41,342 nt of DNA from Anaerolineae bacterium (GTDB lineage Bacteria > Chloroflexota > Anaerolineae > Anaerolineales > Villigracilaceae). The translations under genes were made by a program, and so were the position numbers. Positions 14,557-22,196 of the stretch are shown here, piece after piece. The stretch spans positions 1-41,342 of the forward strand of contig JAFLCF010000011.1 in assembly GCA_017303735.1 (NCBI GenBank). Reading direction: 5' to 3'. A model generated the notes under the pieces. The model was not told where the DNA came from. It made no database searches and saw only the letters and a program-made list of their open reading frames with translations. Each line of letters starts with the position of its first letter. Within the stretch, counting starts at the first letter, position 1.

Positions 14557-15171
14557 ATGTCCGAATTCGATCTCCGCAAACCCAATCCATTATTGATCGT
14601 CATCTCCGGTCCCTCCGGCGTTGGCAAAGATTCTGTCGTTCAACGCATGAAAGAACGCGGTTTTCCATTTCACTTTGTCGTCACAGCCACTACTCGTGAG
14701 AGGCGTGAGAATGAGGTCAACGGTGTTGACTATTTCTTTGTAGGCAAAGATGAGTTTGCACGCATGATCGAGTCGAATGAGTTGATCGAATATGCCATCG
14801 TCTATGGCGATTACAAGGGTATTCCAAAAGCACAGGTGCGCAACGCCTTTGCGAGCGGGCAGGATGTAGTGATGCGCATTGATGTGCAAGGCGCGGAGAC
14901 CGTGCGAAAACTTGCGCCCGAAGCCCTGTTGATCTTCATCACTTGTGAAAGCGAAGAAGAACTGGAAGACCGCCTGCGCAAACGTAAGACCGAGTCAGCT
15001 GATTCACTTTCTCTGCGAATTGCCACAGCGCGCAAGGAACTCCAGCGCCTCGAGGCATTTGATTACGTTATCGTCAACCATGATTTCCATCTCGATGACA
15101 CTGTTGAAAAAGTACGCTCCATTATCACTGCCGAACATTTGAAGGTACATCATCGCAAGGTGACGTTGTGA
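14557..15171 (+). CDS. gmk: Guanylate kinase
   Basis: A 204-residue cytoplasmic enzyme that phosphorylates GMP to GDP with ATP, an essential step of GTP and dGTP supply. The P-loop GPSGVGKDS is at residues 14-22, with Asp in place of the more usual Ser/Thr directly after GK, which is tolerated in several GMP kinases. The GMP-binding region contains TTRERRENEVNGVDYFFV, followed by EYAIVYGDYKGIPKAQV and the DVQGAETV segment. Length matches the family. The stop overlaps the rhomboid start by one base. Confidence 0.95.
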   Translation: MSEFDLRKPNPLLIVISGPSGVGKDSVVQRMKERGFPFHFVVTATTRERRENEVNGVDYFFVGKDEFARMIESNELIEYAIVYGDYKGIPKAQVRNAFASGQDVVMRIDVQGAETVRKLAPEALLIFITCESEEELEDRLRKRKTESADSLSLRIATARKELQRLEAFDYVIVNHDFHLDDTVEKVRSIITAEHLKVHHRKVTL

Positions 15172-15968
15172 TGCAGCCCTCCGCCTCTCTACCGGACCCG
15201 GAGCCGGGTTCTGCTTCCGAACCGATTCCTACTCGTCAGCCCGCCTATGTGCGGATGCCCTCCCTGCCGCCCACTGCCACGTACATCCTCATTGGCTTAA
15301 CCGTATTTGTGTACATCCTGCAAATGCTCGGTTCGGCATTGTGGGGTGACTCAAACTACGGCATCGACTTTGTCACTCTCTATGGTGCCCGCATCAGTGA
15401 AGCAATAGATGCCGGTCAATTGTGGCGGCTGATCACGCCGGTCTTCCTGCATGGGTCACTCACCCATATCTTTTTCAATATGTATGCTCTGTTCTCCATC
15501 GGCTCTTTGCTTGAAAGACATTTTGGACACGGGCGGTTTCTTTTGTTGTACTTTTTGGGGGCATTTGCAGGCAATGTACTTTCGTATCTCTTTTCTGCCG
15601 GGTATTCGGTGGGAGCCTCAACGGCAGTCTTCGGGTTGGTCGCTGCTGAAGCGATCTTCTTTTACCAGAACCGTGAGTTGTTCGGCTCCTATGCCCGTCA
15701 GGCGATCAGCAATGCAGTTTTCATCATCGTTATCAATCTCTTTATTGGGCTTGCCCCCATGATCGACAACTGGGGACATGTCGGCGGTCTGCTCGGCGGC
15801 GCAATGTTTGCCTGGTTCGCTGGTCCTAAATGGATGATGATCGGTATTCCACCTGAATTTTCTTTACATGATGAACGCGAAAGCCGTGAAGTGTTGACAG
15901 GCACATTACTCGTTCTGTTGATCTTCGGCGGGCTCGCCGTGTGGCGCTTCCTCTTCAGCGGTGGATAG
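15171..15968 (+). CDS. Rhomboid-family intramembrane serine protease
   Basis: A 265-residue polytopic protease. After a proline-rich N terminus of about 40 residues there are about six hydrophobic segments. The catalytic dyad is visible as GASTAVFG (Ser150) and WGHVGGLLGG (His203). A HGSLTHIFFNMYALFSIG segment corresponds to the conserved loop and second helix. Rhomboids cleave transmembrane substrates within the bilayer; the substrate here is unknown. The ATG at 15171 is chosen over the GTG at 15168: both are in frame, and AAGGTGA lies about 8 bases upstream. A perfect bidirectional terminator follows. Confidence 0.93.
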   Translation: MQPSASLPDPEPGSASEPIPTRQPAYVRMPSLPPTATYILIGLTVFVYILQMLGSALWGDSNYGIDFVTLYGARISEAIDAGQLWRLITPVFLHGSLTHIFFNMYALFSIGSLLERHFGHGRFLLLYFLGAFAGNVLSYLFSAGYSVGASTAVFGLVAAEAIFFYQNRELFGSYARQAISNAVFIIVINLFIGLAPMIDNWGHVGGLLGGAMFAWFAGPKWMMIGIPPEFSLHDERESREVLTGTLLVLLIFGGLAVWRFLFSGG

Positions 15969-15976
15969 TCTGCTGG

Positions 15977-16021
15977 AATCAAAAAAGAAACCCATCGTAA
16001 TGATGGGTTTCTTTTTTGATT
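15977..16021. terminator. Bidirectional intrinsic terminator
   Basis: Perfect 20-bp stem (15977-15996 and 16002-16021) with a 5-base loop. The A-tract of one arm and T-tract of the other serve both directions. It lies between the converging rhomboid and oppC-like genes. Confidence 0.9.
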
Positions 16022-16029
16022 CATTGAGT

Positions 16030-16989
16030 TTACAAGTGGCGGTTGCTGCGCGGGTCGAAGGCATCGCGCAAGCCGTCACCGATCAGGTTGACACACAAGA
16101 TCGTCAGAACGATAAAGAGGCTTGGAAAAACCCACATCCACCATGAACCTTGCTGCACAAAGGTCTGCGCGGCAGTAAGCATGTTCCCCCACGAAGCGGT
16201 TGGAGGCTGAATGCCAAGCCCGAGGAAGGAAACATAGGCTTCCGAGAGGATCGCGCCTGCGAGCCCCAGCGTAGAAGCAACAATGATCACACCCATGGTA
16301 TTTGGAATGAGATGCTTGAAGAAGGTACGGATTTGGCTTGAACCCAGAGATTTGGATACTGCAACGTAGTCCATCTCTTTGAGCGACAATACATTCGCCC
16401 GCACAATGCGGGAGAGACCCATCCAGGAGGTTAGACCGATCACGAAAATCACGATCATCACGCTGCCGCTGATCTGTCTGCCAAGGATGGTAACGGTCTC
16501 GATATCCCGTCCGATAAACTTTCCAAGCACGATCAAAAGGAACAACTGCGGGATGGAAAGCATCGCCTCGGTGAAACGCATCAGGATGCTGTCAACCCAA
16601 CCGCCAAAGAAGCCGGACAATCCGCCGATGAGTGTTCCCAGGGTTACAGAAATACTGACAGCTGTAATGCCCACGATCAGGGATATCTGCCCGCCGTGAA
16701 TGATGCGTGCAAAAATATCACGTCCGGTGCTGTCTGTGCCCATGATGTATTTATCGGTGGGGGCACTCAGACGCGCCTGAAGATCCACTGCATTGGCGCT
16801 TTCTTCGGAGATATAGAGGGAACCAATAATAATAAAGAGCAAAAGCAACCCAAAGCCAACCATGCCAAAAACAGCCATACGGTGTTTTCGGAACCTGCGC
16901 CAAATGAGCTGACCAGGGGTAAGTACTTTTCCAGTAATGCCTTCACGTCCGATGGATGTTGAATCGAGGGAAGCGATATCAGATGCCAT
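16030..16989 (-). CDS. Peptide/oligosaccharide-type ABC permease, DppC/OppC-like
   Basis: A 319-residue membrane subunit with about six transmembrane helices. It begins with a cytoplasmic N terminus and RFRKHRMAVFGMVGFGLLLLFI, the hallmark of OppC/DppC. GTDSTGRDIFARIIHGGQISL and the EAA-type loop VAVSKSLGSSQIRTFFKHLIPN are typical of this branch. It pairs with the upstream DppB-like subunit to form the channel for a family-5 binding protein; peptides, nickel or oligosaccharides are all possible substrates. It has GGAG upstream of the ATG, lies 17 bases after oppB, and is the last gene before the terminator. No DppD/DppF ATPase follows. Confidence 0.92.
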   Translation of the reverse strand: MASDIASLDSTSIGREGITGKVLTPGQLIWRRFRKHRMAVFGMVGFGLLLLFIIIGSLYISEESANAVDLQARLSAPTDKYIMGTDSTGRDIFARIIHGGQISLIVGITAVSISVTLGTLIGGLSGFFGGWVDSILMRFTEAMLSIPQLFLLIVLGKFIGRDIETVTILGRQISGSVMIVIFVIGLTSWMGLSRIVRANVLSLKEMDYVAVSKSLGSSQIRTFFKHLIPNTMGVIIVASTLGLAGAILSEAYVSFLGLGIQPPTASWGNMLTAAQTFVQQGSWWMWVFPSLFIVLTILCVNLIGDGLRDAFDPRSNRHL

Positions 16990-17006
16990 TTATGTACTTC
17001 TCCAAT

Positions 17007-17966
17007 TTAACTAAGGCGAATGCGCGGGTCTACGAATGTGTAGATAACATCGGTGATGATCGTCAACACAACGACCGCCAGAGAGATGATCAACAAAATG
17101 CCAAGGACGACGGGGTAATCACTGCGTTGAGCATATTCCCAGAACAGGCGTCCCATACCGGGCCAGGAGAAGACCGACTCGGTAACGATGGCGCCTCCCA
17201 GCAGGAAGGGGATGTCTAACCCAACGATGGTCACCAGTGGAAGGGCGGCGTTACGAAGCGCGTGTTTGAAAAGCACAGCACGGCTTGTCAGCCCTTTTGC
17301 GCGTGCAGTGCGGACATAGTCCAAACCCAGTACTTCCAAAATACTGGTACGCACAAAACGGGAATATCCAGCTGTATTCACCAAAGCAAGGGCTGAGACG
17401 GGAAGGATCAAATTCTTTATGTATTCGACCGGATCTGATTTATCCCACACAGCCGCCCCCGTAGGCAGATAGGGTAACCCCCACTCCTTGAACTGGACAG
17501 CAAAGACCAACATCAGTCCCAGCGCGCTAAAAAAGATGGGAATTGAAAAACCAACGAATGAGAACGTTGTGATCGCATTATCCCAAAAGGTATATTGTTT
17601 TACAGCGGAAATAATACCCAGCAAAAGCGCAAACGAAACAGTAATGATCTCTGCGGTAAGCATCAAGACGATCGTGTTTGGAAGCCGCTGCCCGATCATT
17701 TCACTGACAGGCTGGCGGGCAAAGAAGGAATTCCCCAGATCGCCTTGAGCGGCAAGCCCCAGCCATTTAAAGTATTGCACGTAGAGCGGGTCGTTCAGCC
17801 CAAGCCTTTCTTTTAAGGCTTCTTTATCGGCTGCACTCATACGCGGGTTGGCAGCATATTGCGCGAGGGGGTCTCCCGAAAAACGGGTGAGAAGAAAGCA
17901 AAGTACTGTAATAATCAAAAGCGTAAAAAGTGCTTGAAAAGAACGCCGTAAGATATAAGTCCACAT
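17007..17966 (-). CDS. Peptide/oligosaccharide-type ABC permease, DppB/OppB-like
   Basis: A 319-residue membrane subunit with six predicted helices. The start MWTYILRRSFQALFTLLIITVL, the GLNDPLYVQYFKWL segment, and the EAA loop VRTARAKGLTSRAVLFKHALRN are typical of DppB/OppB. VTESVFSWPGMGRL is also highly conserved. The start has GGAGG 8 bases upstream. It lies 111 bases after the binding-protein gene, the gap holding a 30-base perfect palindrome, and 17 bases before the DppC-like gene. Confidence 0.93.
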   Translation of the reverse strand: MWTYILRRSFQALFTLLIITVLCFLLTRFSGDPLAQYAANPRMSAADKEALKERLGLNDPLYVQYFKWLGLAAQGDLGNSFFARQPVSEMIGQRLPNTIVLMLTAEIITVSFALLLGIISAVKQYTFWDNAITTFSFVGFSIPIFFSALGLMLVFAVQFKEWGLPYLPTGAAVWDKSDPVEYIKNLILPVSALALVNTAGYSRFVRTSILEVLGLDYVRTARAKGLTSRAVLFKHALRNAALPLVTIVGLDIPFLLGGAIVTESVFSWPGMGRLFWEYAQRSDYPVVLGILLIISLAVVVLTIITDVIYTFVDPRIRLS

Positions 17967-18018
17967 GGAGAGCCTCCAGCAATAAATTAGGTTGCTGTAA
18001 TACGTGCACTATCTTGGT

Positions 18019-18048
18019 CGAGAGGCAGGGGATATCCCCTGCCTCTCG
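18019..18048. other. Perfect 30-base palindrome between binding protein and permease genes
   Basis: Two 15-base arms (CGAGAGGCAGGGGAT and its complement) are fully self-complementary; in RNA it would be a very stable hairpin. On the minus strand no T-run follows, so it is more likely a 3'-end stabiliser or partial attenuator. Such an element would keep binding-protein mRNA more abundant than permease mRNA. Confidence 0.75.
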
Positions 18049-18077
18049 TTTCGTACATGGATATTACAAAGTGCAGA

Positions 18078-19880
18078 TTACTGAGTGACGTCCCAGGTTT
18101 CAGCTTGCCAGAACATGTGGGAGTCGCCGCCCGTGGCGCCGAACTGGAAGCGCGGGGTGGAACCGAAGACGTTAGCGCGGGCATACATCATGATCACATA
18201 GTAGTTCTCAGCGATGTAAGCCTGGGCTTCGTCGAGGATCGCCTTGCGTTCCGCGGGATCAACCGTAGCGAGAGATGACTCGATCAGGTCGGAGAGCGCG
18301 GGATCGCACAGGTGATACCAGTTGTTACCGCTTGGGTTCTCAGCGGTCGGGATCTCTTCACACTTGTAGCTGTTGGTGTAGGGATCGGGGTAGAAACCAG
18401 TGGTGTAACCACCCATATCGTAGTTACCGGTGGTTAACGGACCGCCATCCACATACTGACCGAAGAAGGTACCGGCAGGGGTGTGGATCGGGGTGAATTC
18501 GACGCCGATCTTGGCGAGGTCAGCCTGAGCAGCTGTGGCGATGTCGATGCGGATCGGAGCAGTGGTGGTTTCGAAGTTGAAGGACAACTTCACATTTTCG
18601 CCGTTGCAGTCACCAGCGCGGATGCCATCAGCGCCGAGGGTGTAACCGGCTTCGTCGAGCAAAGCGGCGGCGGCATCAGGATCGTAGGCGTCCACAGTGA
18701 GGTCGTTGTTCGTCCAGCCGCTGTTGGGCCACTGGCTGACGGGGACGGTGGTCTTGCCGCTCAAGAGAGCATCCACGATCGCCTGGCGGTTGATACCGAG
18801 GGTAATCGCCTTGCGGACGCGAACATCCTTGAAGGGGCAGAAGCCTTCATTGTCAGCTGCACCACGTCCATCAACGCCGTCAACACGGCCCATGTTGAAG
18901 AAGTAGTGTTCGAAGTTGGAACCGGGATCTACGGTGAGTACAACAGCCGGGGAGAGGGACTCGAGGGTGGCAATGTCACCTTCAGAGAAGTTGGGGTAGA
19001 AGTCCACATCACCGGTCTGGAGCGCAGCAAGAGCCGCAGCAGAATCGGCAACGAAGCGGATCTGAATGCGGTCAAGCACAGCACGACCCTTGTGGAAGTT
19101 CGGGTTGGGGAGCAGGGTCATGTAGTCGCCAGGCACCCATTCAGTGATCACGAACGGACCGGAGCCAACGGTGGGCTGGCGGGTGTACGGATCGGTCTCG
19201 ACAGCGGTCTTGCCTTCGAGAATGTGCTTGGGCAGGATCGCGCCAGCGTTGTTCGGACCCTGGGTGAAGAGGGTGGGCCAAGCCGGGTAGAGTTCAGAGA
19301 AGGTGATCACCACGGTGTAGTCGTCGGGGGTTTCGATGCTGGCGATCTTGTCATAACCGGTGCGGGTGGAAGGAGCATTACCGGGGTCCATCACCAATTC
19401 CCAAGTGAATTTCACATCGGCAGAAGTGAGGGGTTCGCCATCGGACCAGTACAGACCTTCTTTGAGTTTCCAGGTGATGGTGAGACCATCGGCAGAAACG
19501 CCGCCATTATCGGCAGAAGGGATTTCAGCAGCCAATTCAGGAACGAACGTTCCATCATCGGTCCACTCGCCCAAGCCAACGAGGGTCAACTGAGCAACCC
19601 ACACAGCATAGGACATCTGGGTGAAGTAAGGCACAACGGCATCCGGTTCCTGGTCAAACGCACCAGTAACGGACTTTCCGCCATCCGGGAAAGGAATCGG
19701 CTCAGTGCCGGCAGGTCCCATCATGGCTTCTTCAGTTGCAGCAGCTTCTTCAGTAGCTGCAGGGGCTTCTTCCGTCGCTTCAGGTGCGGCTTCGGTGGCT
19801 TCAGGCGCGCCACCGCAGGCTGCTAGCACCATGCTCGCAAGCACGAGCAACGAAAGCAAAGCAAATAGATTTCGTTTCAT
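18078..19880 (-). CDS. Family-5 extracellular solute-binding lipoprotein (DppA/OppA-like)
   Basis: A 600-residue lipoprotein. The signal peptide ends in VLAAC, followed by a low-complexity Glu/Ala/Thr/Pro linker of about 25 residues. The two-lobed SBP_bac_5 fold follows: WKLKEGLYWSDGEPLTSADV, GSGPFVITEWVPGDYM and FKDVRVRKAITLGINRQAI are typical markers. It captures the ligand for the downstream DppB/DppC-like permeases; peptide, oligosaccharide or nickel cannot be separated from sequence. The start at 19880 is set by GGAGGAGAA four bases upstream and begins the signal peptide; the longer frame from 19928 adds 16 residues before it. It is the first gene of the operon. Confidence 0.93.
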   Translation of the reverse strand: MKRNLFALLSLLVLASMVLAACGGAPEATEAAPEATEEAPAATEEAAATEEAMMGPAGTEPIPFPDGGKSVTGAFDQEPDAVVPYFTQMSYAVWVAQLTLVGLGEWTDDGTFVPELAAEIPSADNGGVSADGLTITWKLKEGLYWSDGEPLTSADVKFTWELVMDPGNAPSTRTGYDKIASIETPDDYTVVITFSELYPAWPTLFTQGPNNAGAILPKHILEGKTAVETDPYTRQPTVGSGPFVITEWVPGDYMTLLPNPNFHKGRAVLDRIQIRFVADSAAALAALQTGDVDFYPNFSEGDIATLESLSPAVVLTVDPGSNFEHYFFNMGRVDGVDGRGAADNEGFCPFKDVRVRKAITLGINRQAIVDALLSGKTTVPVSQWPNSGWTNNDLTVDAYDPDAAAALLDEAGYTLGADGIRAGDCNGENVKLSFNFETTTAPIRIDIATAAQADLAKIGVEFTPIHTPAGTFFGQYVDGGPLTTGNYDMGGYTTGFYPDPYTNSYKCEEIPTAENPSGNNWYHLCDPALSDLIESSLATVDPAERKAILDEAQAYIAENYYVIMMYARANVFGSTPRFQFGATGGDSHMFWQAETWDVTQ

Positions 19881-19912
19881 ACGGTTCTCCTCCATAAGAG
19901 AAATGGATATTT

Positions 19913-19933
19913 TCATTTTGCCGCGCAAAATGA
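19913..19933. promoter_or_regulatory. TCATTTTGC-CGC-GCAAAATGA palindrome at the binding-protein promoter
   Basis: Perfect 9-bp arms with a 3-base centre begin at the predicted transcription start (about 19933) and cover roughly +1 to +21. This is a position where a repressor would block elongation. It could also be a leader hairpin or serve as the end of the radical SAM transcript. Confidence 0.4.
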
Positions 19934-19939
19934 TGCGAA

Positions 19940-19945
19940 ATTATA
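19940..19945 (-). promoter_or_regulatory. -10 box of the dpp-like operon
   Basis: Minus-strand TATAAT preceded by GTG. Predicted start is near 19933. No good -35 hexamer was seen at 17 bases. Confidence 0.45.
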
Positions 19946-19948
19946 CAC

Positions 19949-21061
19949 TTAATACAATCGTACTGGAAAACCAATTCCGTTTAACCCTACCCCAGTAGGG
20001 TTTGTGGCCCACACCCCAGGAATGGATTCGCCGCATTTCGGGCATTTTCCTTCCCCCGTAATGGAATACTCCTGGATGACATACCCCCGCCTCTTCACCA
20101 GCCGGTAACTGCAACGCGGACAGTGAGTATCTTCATACTCCCCAACCGTTCCCGGCAAATTGCCCGCATACACAAATTTGAGCCCCGCCTCACGCCCGAT
20201 CTCCGCCGCACGGATGAGAGTCTTTGCATCGGTGTTATCGGGCTCGGTCATTTTATAATCTTTATGGAACGCCGTTACATGCCAGGGAATATCTTTTGAG
20301 ACCTCGGCGAGAAATCTCGCCGCATCCCATAGTTCTTCGTTCGAGTCATTGAATCCGGGGATGACCAGTGTGACCACCTCCACCCATAAGCCATGCTCTC
20401 TGGCGCGTTTGATTCCATCCAGAGTGTGCTGAAGCGTCCCACCGAGTTTGCGGTAGTTCTTGTCGCTCATACACTTCAAATCCACTTTATAGGCTGAGAG
20501 ATACGGCGCGAGATAATCCATCGCTTCGGGGGTGTTGTTACCATTGGAAACAAAAGCGCACTTCAACCCATTTTCTTTGGCAACCTTGAAGATATCCACT
20601 GCCCACTCGCTGGTGATGAGCGGCTCATTGTATGAAGAGACCACCACCGCAGCATTCGTCTGCCGCGCATACGATAGGACACCATCGGGAGTCAACTCGC
20701 GGATGAATTGCGATGAAACATCTGAAGCCGGGTCACGCATGGCTTGCGAGGTGATCCAGTTCTGGCAGTAGGGGCAGTGATAATCACAGCCGAGCATGCC
20801 AAAGGTCAACGCATTCGAGCCGGGCAGAACGTGTGAAAAAGGTTTCTTCTCGATGGGGTCACTTTGCAAAGCCGCCACGTACCCATGCGGCACCATTAAC
20901 TTTCCACCCTTGTTAAACCGTACCTGACATATCCCTCGCTTCCCCTCACGGATCAAGCAACGATGTCCGCAGGCAAAACAGCGCACAGAATCGTCAGGGA
21001 GCTTTTCATATAGCTCACCTTCCACAGTCAACGAGTCGAGGCGGTTTGCGAGAGCGCTCAT
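19949..21061 (-). CDS. amrS: AmmeMemoRadiSam-type radical SAM enzyme (AmrS)
   Basis: A 370-residue enzyme. The radical SAM cluster motif CDYHCPYC (Cys92, Cys96, Cys99) follows an N-terminal zinc-binding-like segment (CFACGHRCLIREGKRGICQVR) that is diagnostic of the AmmeMemoRadiSam/PflA-like group. The C terminus carries a further ribbon (CPRC...CPKCGESIPG). The other partners of the system, Memo and AMMECR1 proteins, are absent from the window. Its reaction is not established here. The start has AGGTGA just before the ATG. It diverges from mobA with only 36 bases between start codons, so the promoters must overlap. Confidence 0.88.
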   Translation of the reverse strand: MSALANRLDSLTVEGELYEKLPDDSVRCFACGHRCLIREGKRGICQVRFNKGGKLMVPHGYVAALQSDPIEKKPFSHVLPGSNALTFGMLGCDYHCPYCQNWITSQAMRDPASDVSSQFIRELTPDGVLSYARQTNAAVVVSSYNEPLITSEWAVDIFKVAKENGLKCAFVSNGNNTPEAMDYLAPYLSAYKVDLKCMSDKNYRKLGGTLQHTLDGIKRAREHGLWVEVVTLVIPGFNDSNEELWDAARFLAEVSKDIPWHVTAFHKDYKMTEPDNTDAKTLIRAAEIGREAGLKFVYAGNLPGTVGEYEDTHCPRCSYRLVKRRGYVIQEYSITGEGKCPKCGESIPGVWATNPTGVGLNGIGFPVRLY

Positions 21062-21085
21062 TTCACCTATACCCTTTCGGGCATA

Positions 21086-21091
21086 TATAAT
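21086..21091 (+). promoter_or_regulatory. -10 box of mobA, predicting a leaderless mRNA
   Basis: TATAAT ends 6 bases before the mobA ATG with no ribosome binding site between. The matching -35 would overlap the control region of the divergent radical SAM gene. Confidence 0.6.
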
Positions 21092-21097
21092 ATAACC

Positions 21098-21694
21098 ATG
21101 TTATCCATTGTAATTCAAGCCGGTGGGCAATCTTCTCGCATGGGCGAAGACAAGGCGCTCAAACTGTTTCTGGGAAAGCCGCTCATTCAACGTGTGGTCG
21201 AGAGAGTATCTCCCATTGCGGATGAATTGATCGTCACCACGAATCGCCCCACAGACTATGCCTTCTTAAACCAACGCCTCGTGCCGGACCTCAAACCGGG
21301 TCGCGGCGCTCTGGGCGGACTCTACACTGCCATCGCATCTGCCAACCATCCATTCGTAGCCGTGGTGGCGTGTGACATGCCCTTCGCCAGTACAAGGCTC
21401 ATTGAAAGCGCACACAGGCTCCTCGTTAAGGAAGAGGCGGATGTCCTCATCGCCCAAACGGATGAAGGCTATGAACCCTTCCATGCTGTGTATCGCCGTG
21501 AGACTTGTCTGCCTGCCATTGAATCTGCGATCCATGAAGATAAATGGAAAGTCACCTCCTGGTTTTCAGAAGTGAAGTTACGAAAACTCACGCCAGATGA
21601 ATTGAAGGCATTTGACCCATCTGGCTTGTGTTTCTGGAATGTGAACACCCCTGAAGAATTCGCAAACGCTGAAAAACTCGCGCAAAGCGAATAA
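21098..21694 (+). CDS. mobA: Molybdenum cofactor guanylyltransferase
   Basis: A 198-residue cytoplasmic nucleotidyltransferase predicted to attach GMP to Mo-molybdopterin, making the bis-MGD cofactor of DMSO-reductase-family enzymes. The GTP-binding motif IQAGGQSSRMGEDKA (residues 6-20) and VACDMPF are typical of MobA. The length matches. Its presence implies the organism makes Mo-enzymes, although none is encoded in the window. It is read towards the universal stress protein gene, which is convergent and ends 4 bases after it. Confidence 0.9.
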   Translation: MLSIVIQAGGQSSRMGEDKALKLFLGKPLIQRVVERVSPIADELIVTTNRPTDYAFLNQRLVPDLKPGRGALGGLYTAIASANHPFVAVVACDMPFASTRLIESAHRLLVKEEADVLIAQTDEGYEPFHAVYRRETCLPAIESAIHEDKWKVTSWFSEVKLRKLTPDELKAFDPSGLCFWNVNTPEEFANAEKLAQSE

Positions 21695-21698
21695 ACAA

Positions 21699-22121
21699 TT
21701 ACCGAACGATCAACACTGGGCAAGGCGCATGCGAGACAACTTTCTGACTCGTGCTGCCGAGCAGCAAACCTGCCAGCCTGCCAAGTCCGCGCGAGCCCAT
21801 TACGATCACATCACTCTTGCGGACCTTTGCCACTTCGAGAATGGCGCTGGCGGGGTCTCCTTCCAAAATTTCAGTGTGGACCTCGCATGGAATTTCGCCC
21901 ACTTCTTTAACTGCGGCATTCAATACCTCTTCCGCTTCACCTTTGCGATTGGTGATGACCAACTGCATGTTCGGCTCGCCAAGATAAAGTGGAATCGGGT
22001 CATACGCGACAACAATACGAAACTCGACGGGTTTCATCAGGCGCGCCAGTTCGGCGGCTTTACGGGTGGCGTGGAGGGCGTGCTCGGAACCATCCACAGC
22101 GAGAAGAATTCTTTCAAACAT
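21699..22121 (-). CDS. Universal stress protein (UspA family)
   Basis: A 140-residue single-domain Usp. It opens with ILLAVDGSEHALHA and ends with the ATP-binding signature GSRGLGRLAGLLLGSTSQKV followed by CPVLIVR. The G-x2-G-x9-G-S pattern places it in the ATP-binding class. Such proteins usually act as cytoplasmic dimers under stress or energy limitation. AAAGGAGC lies 5 bases before the ATG. It diverges from the cysteine-desulfurase-like gene across 75 bases and converges with mobA. Confidence 0.93.
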   Translation of the reverse strand: MFERILLAVDGSEHALHATRKAAELARLMKPVEFRIVVAYDPIPLYLGEPNMQLVITNRKGEAEEVLNAAVKEVGEIPCEVHTEILEGDPASAILEVAKVRKSDVIVMGSRGLGRLAGLLLGSTSQKVVSHAPCPVLIVR

Positions 22122-22196
22122 AGAAGCTCCTTTCAGTGGGGTACAATTTCAGTATACATCTAGCCCATTTGAATTACATTTGAGGAGTTTATCTGC

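Noticed and set aside
15168..15170. GTG as the rhomboid start codon
   Set aside because: The ATG directly after it is in frame, at better distance from AAGGTGA, and forms a normal one-base overlap with the gmk stop.
18483..19826. 447-codon open frame on the plus strand
   Set aside because: It lies antisense to the well-supported binding lipoprotein gene, has no domain signature or ribosome binding site, and its composition follows from the opposite codon usage.
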